Source of the DNA: Gymnogyps californianus
Taxonomy: Eukaryota; Chordata; Aves; Accipitriformes; Cathartidae
Direction: 5' to 3'
DNA length: 64,000 nt
Assembly (NCBI RefSeq): GCF_018139145.2
Contig: NW_026114312.1
Location: 434,001-498,000, forward strand
The position numbers and the translations under genes were made by a program. The notes beneath the pieces were generated by a model. The model was not told where the DNA came from. It ran no database searches and saw only the letters and a list, made by a program, of their open reading frames with translations. Numbering within the stretch: the first letter of the stretch is position 1; each line of letters opens with the position of its first letter. This document shows positions 1 through 9,951 of this stretch, piece by piece.

Positions 1-1015
1 CTCGGTCTCCACAGCACCTTGGAGCACTTTATCTCCCCTTCTATCTCTCTTGTTCCATGAAAGCATCCCTTCTTTCTTTGCTACGCAGCGCTCCTTTGTC
101 TTTCTCTCTGCCATCGGGGGTGTCTCTGTTCGGTTCCTCTCCCATTCAGTCATCTGTAGTTTGCCTAGACACCCTCCTGAGACTCCAAGGCCCTCGCTGT
201 GTCTCCAAGACTTCTTTTCTTACCCTGCCCCCTCCTAATTCCTCTACTCTCTATAACAATGTCATCTGAGTCCTTTCTTGTACTCCACAGCACTCCAGCA
301 GCGCTTTAGCTCCCTTTCGATTTTATTTTTTTGTGCTCTTATCTTACTCTTTGCCATTTAGGATGCCTTCGTTCAGCCCCTGGCCCCCAATGACATCTGT
401 ACTTTGTTGAAATCCCCTTCAGAGTTCCTCATTGTTACCTCTGAGGCTTCTTTGGTCTCTCAGGCCCCCTCGGGACTCCTCCGCTCCCTTTGCCGAGCTC
501 TCGTGAGAGATCCCCTATGCCTAGAGCCCCGTTTTAGCTCGGGAAGGCACTTTGCACCCCTCTCTTCCCCTCAGAACCCTTCCTGAGTCCGCATCTATTG
601 CCCCGGTCGGTCTTTCTGTCCTCTCATCCTTTGGTGCACCTCCATTCGGTCCCGGTCCCCTGAGGACACCTGTACTTTGTTCAATTCCCTTTTGAGCTCA
701 TTGCATCCCCGAGACTTCTTTGGTCTCTCTGGCCCCTTCGGGATCTCTCTAATCCCTGTGACGATGCCTCTTGTTCTGTCAGAACCTTTTCCAAAGCCAT
801 CTTTGTGCTCCGGAGCAGTCTTTTTGTTTTCTGCCTTATAGTAGGTTTCTATTTGGTAGCTGGTACCCCAAAGATGTCTATCGTCAGCTCAGATCTCCTC
901 TTGAGGTTTTTCAGAGAAGGCAATGGCCTTCATCTATTTTTATCAACACATCTCCCGTGGTGGTTTTTGTTCTGTTTTGCAATTTGTTTTTGTTCTAGCT
1001 ACTTAGGTGTTAATT
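1..1015 (-). repeat. End of ~270-bp tandem repeat block
   Basis: This is the reverse complement of the ~270-bp tandem repeat described at 29227-32900. Recurring motifs on - are the 'cctcaggggacc' element, 'aatggaggtgcacc'-like and 'gaggcatcctagatggc' elements. It shows no credible gene; the short open frames are repeat-driven. Confidence 0.75.
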
Positions 1016-1674
1016 AGGCTGCTTCATACAGTGTCTGATACATTTCTTGTTTTTCCATGGTTTTTTGGTGTTTTCTGTCCTTTGGGACTCACCTAGTTCT
1101 CTTAAGGTAGTCATTCGGAGAGACCGTTGAGGTGACCCTGAATCATCGGCGATTTACAGTAAATAATTTACTTTGCAACCGGAGATATTGTTGAGAAGGG
1201 AGTCTTACGTGACCTAATTCTGCTTTGTCATTCGGTCCTATCCAGAAGGCAGTTCTGGTAGAAGTTAGGTAGTATGCATGGTCTTGCTAGAAATTAAGTG
1301 TAACCCCATAGCATTTTGGGTTTTAATAGGAAACTAAAGCACATGATTTTTCATAATAATACCATTATTGTATTTAACGAAGTACTTTCTTACAGAGCTT
1401 AGTAGGACATCTATCTTTTTCCATCTAAAGATTAAGAAAAGTAATTTGAAATTGTTTAGTTACCTACCCAGTCACGTTGTTGATGCAGTGTAGATGTAGT
1501 TGCAGTAAAAGAGCAGGTATTGTCATTTCCAGTAAGGGTCGCTTTCTCTGCTCGGCACTTTGCACGCCGTGAACTGAAGGCAGATGAGAAAACTCCCTGC
1601 TGCTCCTCCGGCCGCCTTTATGCCTTCTGGTGGTTCACCCCTCCCCTTTCCCAGGGGATTGTGGGAAGGGTGGT
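1016..1674. other. Non-repetitive flank upstream of promoter
   Basis: About 660 bases of ordinary mixed sequence lie between the tandem repeats and the promoter. It is present once per A copy (L, R1, R2). I see no exon, RNA gene or mobile element in it. It is the only sizeable part of the A block that is not itself tandemly repeated. Confidence 0.6.
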
Positions 1675-1697
1675 GGGCGGGGCCCGGGGTATATGAG
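1675..1697 (+). promoter_or_regulatory. GC-box and TATA promoter, L copy
   Basis: A consensus Sp1-type GC box (GGGCGGGGCC, 1675-1684) is followed at once by TATATGAG (1690-1697). That is the expected spacing for an RNA polymerase II core promoter with a start near 1718-1725. A GC-rich stretch with 'ttcccaggggattgtggg' precedes it. The element is kept intact in R1 and R2 and is absent from units U2-U6, so each A copy has one promoter. On the opposite strand 'cataaagg' at about 1612-1619 could serve a divergent start, but no donor site was seen that way. Confidence 0.6.
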
Positions 1698-1719
1698 CCA
1701 CAGGCCCTGCTGTACGAGC

Positions 1720-2078
1720 TCATTCTGCTCCTGGGCTTCTTTGGTGCTGGTGCTCTGCTGTTCCTTCAGTCCTTTGCAGCTTTTGAGCTGGCTAAGCTGT
1801 TTGGGCAGATGCATTTTGATGTTTAGAGAACCGGAGGTGTCTGTTTGAGGTAGGAACTTCAGGACTGGTCAAGGTTCAGCAGCATGTATAATGGAAAGTA
1901 CACTTGTATGCAGCTGCTTTTGTTTCAGGTCAGTAATTTTGTTTTGAGTGTTCAGGGGTGGCATGATGGTTTAATAGGATGCATTTTTTCTTTATTCTAG
2001 GTGCATTGCATCTTCCTGGAATTCCTGGCTTTATTCAAGATGGAACCTGTTTTCTTCACCAGCTTTGCTGTATGCTGC
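1720..2078 (+). other. Leader exons 1 and 2, L copy
   Basis: Exon 1 runs from an inferred start near 1720 to 1849, ending GAG|gtagga. Exon 2 is 2001-2078, with acceptor 'tttattctag' and donor TGC|gtaagt, both close to consensus. Exon 2 holds an ATG at 2040 in strong Kozak context (A at -3, G at +4), leaving 39 coding bases before the donor. R1 and R2 have 40 bases there, because L lacks one base just after the third codon. The leader therefore exits in phase 0 in L but phase 1 in R1 and R2. The splice sites are seen; transcription is inferred. Confidence 0.5.
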
Positions 2079-2735
2079 GTAAGTTGCTGATATCATCTCT
2101 CTTAACAGGGCTGATGGTGAGATTATCTGGCAGGGGTTAGGGTGAGCATCTTGTCTGCATCTGTATATGAAGCTTTGGTATTTTTCGAGAAAGCAGCAGG
2201 GACATAAGGCGTAGTGTCTTTCAGGGTATGGCACGGCTCATTGCCGTTCCCGATCGCCTGCAGAATGCTGTCTTGTCCCTAGAACCTTTGCAGCTTGTGG
2301 CAGGCCCCTCATAAACTGTAAATGTCAGGAGTTCACTTCTCTTTGGTTTTGCAGGCACCCTGCGGACAGCCTTTGGAATTGGATGAGCGTTTGAGGAGAG
2401 CTGGGGTAGCGGCGAGGAGGAGCCCGGGGCTGGTGACTTCTCACGAGCGCAACGGTAGTTTTCTGTCTCTTGGTATCTTAGGTGGCACGAGCGATGACGG
2501 CCGCAGTGTCCGACACTGGAATTCCTGCGGAGCAGGTGAGCGGAAGGCCACGTTGCTTTTGAGGAGGAGGGCGTTGTGGAAGAGGTCTGTGTCGACCGAC
2601 AGGATGCTTACTGCTGGCACTGGTTTGTGTTTGTTTTTTTGGCAGGTGACGAAGAGGAGCCTGGCAACTGCAGGAATGTCCTGGTTCGCTGATGTGGTTT
2701 TTGTTGAGGATGGATTCAGACCCCTGGCCCTCTGA
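2079..2735 (+). pseudogene. Unit U1, L copy: exon-like segments f, g, h
   Basis: Segment f (2355-2395) follows a good acceptor, but its donor has changed from the gtgagc of other units to gagagc, so f is probably dead or skipped. Segment g (2482-2535) has acceptor 'tatcttag' and donor CAG|gtgagc. Segment h starts at 2646 after 'ttttttggcag'. In the phase-1 frame g reads GTSDDGRSVRHWNSCGA and h reads DEEEPGNCRNVLVR, then a stop at 2690-2692 that U1-U5 share. With the L leader in phase 0, a different frame is used and stays open to 2735, giving about 60 codons. No homologue was recognised. Coding status is uncertain. Confidence 0.45.
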
Positions 2736-4584
2736 CAGCTAAGTTGAGGGAGCAGGGATGGGGAGCGGGCCCCGGGGGAGGGGACGAGGTTGGGAACTGC
2801 AGGGAGGGGTTTTGAAGTTAGCGTAGGGGAGAGGGCTGTCCAGGAACAGTCCTTTTGGGCGGGTTACTTTTCAGCACAAGACTAGTGTGTGCCGGGCAGG
2901 GCAGTTCCAGCCTGTGTCTGTGTTGTTGTGGTGTTTGTATAGTCTGTCTTCTGTGTCTTAGACCTTCTTGGGTCTCGATGTCCTCGTTGCTCTTTGCTCT
3001 CAAGGAGCGCGGCATGCGCCTCGGGTGCCATCCCTAGGGTCTCGAATGCCCGTACTCATCGGCCTAGTGCCAATCGGGTGCTTCTTTTCTTGCGTTGCAA
3101 GCTTAAAGCGTGGATAGGTCTTGCTTCTCAGAGGCTTCCGGTCGGTCTCTCTTTGCGGCATCGTTCTGGGCTGCGTCAGCAGCTCTGATCTTGAGTGGTC
3201 CGTTTTCACGGAACCTGTTCTGGGACTTCTTCCTGCATCCTAGGTGTATAGGTCTTTTAGCAAGGCTTCTTGTGCATGCTTCATCCAGTTGCGGCCATAT
3301 CTTTTTGCCATGGGCCACAGCATTTGACTCTTCTCGGGCCGCCATAGAATCTTCCTCATGGCCCCCTAGTCTTCTTGCCGAACTATGTCTCTGGTCCAAG
3401 AGTCATTCTTAGAGCTTGTTTTTATGTGTCTGGGTCATGCCATTTGTCTTGTTTGTGTGCAGTGTTGGTCTGTGCGTGTTTGTGTCTGGGTTGGAGCTGC
3501 TCTGCCTGGGGGCATAGCAGTGATAGTCAGCAAAAGAATAACAATAAGATTCTAAGGCTAACATGTTGATAAGCTTAGACTTTGTAGGCAAAGGGTGTAC
3601 AGTCCATTTCAGAGCAAGGAGCCATATACGCAGCAGGCAAGGGGAGTTATTTCTGTAGCGCTATGCAGACGCATGGGGGATGACCAGATTTTTTTAATGG
3701 CAGGCTCTAGTGAGAATCTAGATGGTATACCTAAATGGAAACAAGACCTCTGGAATTGTTAAGCTATCGCTCTGCATCCGGGTGACTTGTTCGATATTGC
3801 TTTTGCAGATGCAGAGGAACGAGCCGCGTGCCTAAAGGGCGGCGGAGGAGACGCGAGCAGAGCGCCGTGAGAAGGCGGGTCGGTGCGTGGTATCGGAGGG
3901 AAGATGCGACCGGTGGCTAGATGACTAGCTTATAGGTTTTGGGTTTTTCATTTTGAAGGTGGGAAGCAGGACATCAGCACCGGAGCCGACTCGGGCAAGA
4001 TGAGCCTTGACTAGCGGGCTGAAGTAGGAGTTACTTTTTTCAGGTGTTGTAGTGTTGGTGAAGTTGTAAGCATCTCTTGTTGTGTGCACCTTATAGGCGG
4101 TACCCGAGCCTGAACGTGCCGACCTGTAAACAGCGGAGGCAGGGCAGGCGAGCGGTCGAGGTAAAGGAGCGGGAGACGGGAATCAGTATGGGCAGGCTGC
4201 GGTTTTGGGCAGTATCTCAGGACGTGCGTTTTTGTTCTTTGTGGTTTTTTTTCAGGTGCCGCAAGCAGGCTTGGAAGGGCGAAGCCGCATGCCAATGCAA
4301 GCGCAACGGTAGCTTTCTGTCTTTAGGTATCTTCGGCGGCAGAAGCGATGACGGCTGCAGCGTCCGACACCGGAATTCCTGTGAAGCGGGTGAGCGGAAG
4401 GCACGTTGCTTTGAGGAGGAGGGCGTTGTGGAAGAGGTCTGTGTCGACTGACACGATGCTTACTGCTGGTACTGGTGGCTTTTTTTTTTGGCAGGTGACA
4501 AAGAGGAACCTGGCAACTGCGGGAATATCCTGGTTTGCTGATGTGGTTTTTGCTGAGGATGGATTCAGACCCCCGGCCCTCTGA
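2736..4584 (+). pseudogene. Unit U2, L copy
   Basis: Exon-like segments with splice-like flanks are b (3809-3874), c (3959-3999), d (4097-4160, donor GAG|gtaaag), e (from 4256), g (about 4336-4388) and h (4495-4584). Compared with U4, about 230 bases are missing near 4290, so segment e runs directly into intron upstream of g and segment f is lost. The acceptor of g has become 'cttcg'. The same lesions are present in R1 and R2, so they predate the duplications. The reading frame is broken in several segments. No known domain is visible. Confidence 0.5.
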
Positions 4585-6747
4585 CAGCTAAGTTGAGGGA
4601 GCAGGGATGGGGAGCGGGCCCCGGGGGGAGGGGACGAGGTTGGGAACTGCAGGGAGGGGTTTTGAAGTTAGCGTAGGGGAGAGGGCTGTCCAGGAACAGT
4701 TCCTTTTGGGCAGCTAAAGGAAGCAGGTTACTTCTCGGTACGATGCTAGTGTGGGCAGGGCAGGGCAGTTCCAGCCTGTGTCTGTGTTGTTGTGGTGTCT
4801 GTGTAGTCTGTCTTCTGTGTCTTAGACCTTCCTCGGGTCTCGATGTCCTCGTTGCTCTTTTCACTCAAGGAGCGCGGCATGCGCCTCGGGTGCCATCCCT
4901 AGGGTCTCGAATGCCCGTACTCATCGGCCTAGTGCCAATCGGGTGCTTCTTTTCTTGCGTTGCAAGCTTAAAGCGCGGATCGTCTTTGGAAGCTTCCGGT
5001 CGGTCCTCTCTTTGCGGCGTCGTTCCGGGCTGTGTCAGCAGCTCTGTTCTCTAGCCATCCATTGTCACGGACTGGGACGACTTCCCTGCGTCCTCACGTT
5101 CTTAGGTCTTGAAGCCAGGCTGCTTGCGCATCCATCATCTCTGTTTTGCCAGTAACTTCTTTTAACGGGCCATTATGTTCAACTCTTTTTCTGGGCCTGC
5201 CATAGAGTCTCCTCGCCTCACTGTTGCACCCCTGTAGGTCTTTGTGCCCAACAGAGTTTCCTGTCTGGGAGTCATTCTTCTTGCTGAGAGTTTTCTCTCG
5301 TCTTTGAATCGCATTGTTTGTAGCGTTCTGCGTATGTGGTATGTGCGTGTGCGTGTTTGGCTCGGAGCTGCTCTGCCCAGGGGTGTGGAGTCAGGGGTAG
5401 GTGGAATAGCGAAAAGAGTCTACGGTTAATATGTTGATATGCCTCAACCATGTAGGCAAGGCTTGTACAGTCATCTCGGATGGAGTAGCTGCCGGCAGAC
5501 TGCGTGGACAGTCATTTCAGTAGCGTTTTATGGAGACGATTGGAGCTTCTGGGAGGGGCTGTTCAGCGGTAGGGAAGCAGACTGAATCTCAAAGGTGTGA
5601 AGGCTGGTATGTGTGGGGCTTAAAGTTTGGTCTGGTTTTTTTTTTTTTTTTAATGGCAAGCTGTAGCTGGACTCTAGATGGTATTCCTAAATAGAAACAA
5701 GACCTCTGGAACTGTTAAGCTACTGATTGGCATCTGGGTGACTTGTTTAATAATTTTTTTTTCAGATGCAGAGGGACAAGATACGCACCAAAGAGCGATG
5801 GAGGAGAGTTGAGCGCCGTGACAAGGTAGGTCGGCATGTGGTGTTGGAGGGAAGGTGGGACTGGTGGCTATATGACTACATTATGGTGCGTGGTCTGTTG
5901 TGGTGTGGGGTGTTTTTTTTTTTTTTTGAAGGTGTGAAGCGATGAGCAAAGCAGGATATCGGCACCGGAGCCGACTCGGGCAAGGTGAGCAATGTCTAGT
6001 GGGCTGCAGTAGCGGTTGTTTTTCAGGTGTCATAGTGTTGGTGAAGTTGTAAGCATTGTTTGTTTGTGTTTCACAGGTGGGACCCGAGCCTCAACGTGGC
6101 CGCCCAAAGCGACGGAGGCCAGGCGGGCGAGCGGCCAGGTATAGGAGAGGGTAAGAGGAGTTGCTGCGGCCAGGCTGTGGTTTCAGGCAGTATCTCAGCA
6201 TGTGCATTTTTCTTCATTTTTTTTCAGGTGCCGTACGCAGCCTCAGAGGGGCGAAGCCGCGTGCTGATGAGCAGTCTAAGGTGAGGCGGTTGTGGGCCGG
6301 GTCAGTGTCTAGTAGCACAGTATTGTATGGCAGCTCAGTTAAGCGTTTCTCTCTGGTTTTCAGGCACCGTGCGGGCTGCCTTTGGAATTGGATGTGCAGT
6401 TGAGGTGAGCTGGGGTAGGAGCGAGGAGGAGCGCGGGGCCGGTGACTTCTCCCAAGCGCAACAGTAACTCTTTTTTTTTTTTCTCGGTCTCTTGGTGCCA
6501 CAAGCGACGGTGGCCGTGGCGTACGACTCTGGAACGAGCAGGTGAGCGGAATGCCACAGCACATTTGAGGAGGGGGGTGTTGTGGAAGAGGCCGGCATTG
6601 ATCGATGTGATGCTTACTGCTGGCACTATTTGGTTTTTTATTGCAGATGAAGAAGAGGAACACGGTGACTGTAGGAACCTCCCAGTTAGCTGACATGGGT
6701 GTGGCTTTTTTTGTCGAGGATGGATTCAGACCCCCGGCCCTCTGACA
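4585..6747 (+). pseudogene. Unit U3, L copy
   Basis: Segments are b (5766-5825, AAG|gtaggt), c (5932-5984, AAG|gtgagc), d (6077-6138, CAG|gtatag), e (6228-6280, AAG|gtgagg), f (6364-6404, GAG|gtgagc), g (about 6495-6541) and h (from 6647). This is one of the two most complete units (with U4). The acceptor of g reads 'ctcttg', not AG, and a 7-base loss shifts its donor. Relative to U1, h carries a 3-base, in-frame insertion and reads DEEEEHGDCRNLPVS before the shared stop. Segment d has three competing open frames, so its coding frame cannot be fixed. Confidence 0.5.
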
Positions 6748-8794
6748 GCTAAGTTGAGGGAGCAGGGATGGGGAGCGGGCCCCGGGGGAGGGGACGAGGT
6801 TGGGAACTGCAGGGAGGGGTTTTGAAGTTAGCGTAGGGGAGAGGGCTGTCCAGGAACAGTTCCTTTTGGGCAGCTAAAGGAAGCAGGTTACTTCTCGGTA
6901 CGATGCTAGTGTGGGCAGGGCAGGGCAGTTCCAGCCTGTGTCTGTGTTGTTGTGGTGTCTGTGTAGTCTGTCTTCTGTGTCTTAGACCTTCCTCGGGTCT
7001 CGATGTCCTCGTTGCTCTTTTCACTCAAGGAGCGCGGCATGCGCCTCGGGTGCCATCCCTAGGGTCTCGAATGCCCGTACTCATCGGCCTAGTGCCAATC
7101 GGGTGCTTCTTTTCTTGCGTTGCAAGCTTAAAGCGTGGATAGGTCTTGCTTCTCAGAGGCTTCCGGTCGGTCCTCTCTTTGCGGCATCGTTCTGGGCTGC
7201 GTCAGCAGCTCTGATCTTGAGTGGTCCGTTTTCGTGGATACCTGTTCTGGGACTTCTTCCCTGCATCCCTACATTCTTACGGTCATCCCTACGTTCTTAG
7301 GCTCCTTGCACGTTCCTCATCCCTGTTGCAGCCATGTCTTTTTGTCACGGGCCACAGTGCTCGACTCTTCTCGGGCTGCCATAGAGCCTTCTTCATGGGC
7401 CCCTTGGTCTTCTCACCCGATGATGTCTCTTGTCCAGAGTCATTCTTGAGAGCTTTTTTTATGTGTCTGGGTCATGTCATTTGTCTTGTGTGCAGCGTTG
7501 GTCTGTGCACGTTTGTGTCTGGGTTGGAGCCGCTCTGCCTGCGGGCATAGCGGTGGTAGCCAGCAAAAGAGTAACAACAAGATTCTAAGGCTAATGTGTT
7601 GATAAGCCTAGACTTTGTAGGCAAAGAGCGTACAGTCCATTTCAGAGCAAACAGCCAGGTAGGCAGCAGGCGAGGAGAGTATTCCTGTAGCGCTATGCAG
7701 AGACCCGGGGCACGACCAGATTTTTTTTTATTGGCAGGCTGCTGTTGGATGCCAGATGGTATTCCTAAATGGCATCAAGACCTCTGGAATCGTTAAGCTA
7801 TCATTCAGCATCCAGGTGACTTGTTTAATAATAATTTTTTTCAGATGCAGAGGGACAAGATACGCACCAAACAGCGACGGAAGAGGTAAGCGGAGCGACG
7901 TAAGAAGGTGGGTCGGTGAGTGTTGTCGGAGGGAAGATGTGACCGGTGGCTAGATGACTAGCTTATAGGTTTTGAGTTTTTTATTTTGAAGGTGGGAAGC
8001 AGGATATTGGCATTAGAGCTCTCTCGGGCAAGGTGATCCCTGTCTAGCGGGCTGAAGCAGCAGTTACTTTTCAGGTGTCGTAGTGTTGGTGAAGTTAGAA
8101 GCGTCCTTGTTGTTTGTCTCTTATAGGTGGTACCCGAGCCTCGACGTGGCAACCTGTAAACAGCAGAGGCAGGGTCAGCGAGCGGCCGAGGTAAAGGAGC
8201 GGGAGATGGGAATAGGTGCGGTCAGGCCGTGGTTTTGGGCAGTATCTCAGCATGTGCCTTTTGCTTTGGTTTTTTTCAGATGCTGCAAGCAGGCTCGGAG
8301 GGGCGAAGCCGCATGCTGACGAGCGGTCTGAGAAGGTGAGGCTGTTGTCGGCCGGGTCGGTGTCTAATAGCAAAGTGTTGTATGGCAACTCCGTTAAGCA
8401 TTTCTCTTTGGTCTTGCAGGTACCCTGAGGGCAGCCTTTGGAATTGGATGAGCATTTGAGGTGAGCTGGGGTAGTGGCGAGGAGGAGCACGGGCGGTGAC
8501 CTCTCACGAGCGCAACGGTAGCTTTCTGTCTTTGGTATCTTAGGTGGCACGAGCAATGATGGCCGCAGCGTCCGACACTGGAATTCCTGTGGAGCGGGTG
8601 AGCGGAAAGCCACGTTGCTTTTGAGGAGGAGGGCGTTGTGGAAGAGGTCTGTGTCGACCGACACGATGCTTACTGCTGGTACTGGTGGCTTTTTTTTTTG
8701 GCAGGTGACAAAGAGGAACCTGGCAACTGCGGGAATATGTTGGTTTGCTGATGTGGTTTTTGCTGAGGATGGATTCAGACCCCCGGCCCTCTGA
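6748..8794 (+). pseudogene. Unit U4, L copy
   Basis: Segments are b (7845-7885, GAG|gtaagc), c (7992-8032), d (8127-8190, GAG|gtaaag), e (8280-8335, AAG|gtgagg), f (8420-8460, GAG|gtgagc), g (8544-8597) and h (8705-8794). All acceptors are pyrimidine-rich tracts ending AG. Segment g differs from U1 at five places, four of them silent in the phase-1 frame. Segment h reads DKEEPGNCGNMLVC before the shared stop. The 5' part (about 7255-7420) differs from the matching part of R1 but matches R2, showing that R1 was altered here. Confidence 0.5.
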
Positions 8795-9951
8795 CAGCTA
8801 AGTTGAGGGAGCAGGGATGGGGAGCGGGCCCCGGGGGAGGGGACGAGGTTGGGAACTGCAGGGAGGGGTTTTGAAGTTAGCAGTAGGGGAGAGGGGTGTC
8901 CGGGAACAGTCCCCTTTGGGCCTGTAAGGGGAGCGGGTTACTCTTCAGCATGACGCTATCTTGTGCCGGGCAGGGCAGTTCCAGCCTGTGTCTGTGTTGT
9001 TGTGGTGTCTGTGTAGTCTGTCTTCTGTGTCTTAGACCTTCCTCAGGTCTCAATGTCCTCTTTTCACTCAAGGAGCGTGGCATGCGCCTCGGGTGCCATC
9101 CCTAGGGTCTCGAATGCCCGTACTCATTGGCATAGTGCCAATCGGGCGCCGCTTTTCTTGCGTAACAAATGTAAAGTGTGGATCGGTCTTGCTTCTCGGC
9201 AGCTTCCGGTCGGTCCTCTTCTGCTCTCTTGTTCCAGGCTGTGTCAGCAGCTCTGTTCTCTAGCCATCCGCTTTCACGGACCGGGGCTTCTTCCCTGCGT
9301 CCTCACGTTCTTAGGTCTTGAAGCCGGGCTTCTTGCGCATCCATCATCTTAGTTTTGACAGCAACTTCTTGTAACGGGCCATCACGTTAGACTCTTTTTC
9401 TGGGGCTGCCGTAGAGCCTCCCTGCCTCACCGTTGAAGCCTTGCAGGTCTCCTTGACTGACAGCATCTCCCGTCTGGGAGTTGTTCTTCTTGCTGAGAGT
9501 TTTCTCTCATCTTTGAGTTGCGTTGTTTGTGGTGTCGGTCTGTGCATGTGTGTGTTTTGGCTTGGAGCTGCTCTGCCTGGGGTGTGGAGTCAGGGGTAGG
9601 TGGAATGGGAAAAAGAGTCTATATTGGAATTGGATGAGCATTTGAGGTGAGCTGGGTATTAGCAAGGAGGATCACGGGGCCGGTGACTTCTCAAGCACAA
9701 TTGTACGTTGGTGTGTCTTAGTATCTTAGTAGCCAAAAGCTACGATGAGGGTAAGGGGAATGCTACGGCCCTTTTGAGGAGGGAGGTGTTGTGGAAGAGG
9801 TCGGTGTTGACTGGTGCGATGCTGTCAGCACTGTTTTGTCTTTTGGTTTTATTGCAGATGATGAAGAGCTTGGCAACTGTAGGAACATGCTGGCTAGCTG
9901 ATGTGACTTTTTTGTCGAGGATGGATTCAGACCCCTGGCCCTCTGAAAGCT
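8795..9951 (+). pseudogene. Unit U5, L copy, internally deleted
   Basis: This unit is only about 1.16 kb. At 9623-9626 the mid-unit 'aaaaagagtctat' joins directly to the 'ttggaattggatgagc' core of segment f, removing segments a to e. What remains is part of f, a degenerate g (about 9730-9751) and h (from 9858) reading DDEELGNCRNMLAS before the shared stop. Relative to U1, h has a 3-base in-frame deletion. The same junction occurs in R1 near 20705, so the deletion predates the palindrome. Confidence 0.55.

Noticed and set aside
2646..2735. Box C/D snoRNA-like gctgatg...ctga in segment h
   Set aside because: No terminal stem or paired D'/C' boxes; the segment is better explained as an exon.
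6077..6138. AT-hook-like RGRPKRRR in segment d of U3
   Set aside because: Appears only in one frame of one unit; U2, U4 and U6 have stops in that frame.
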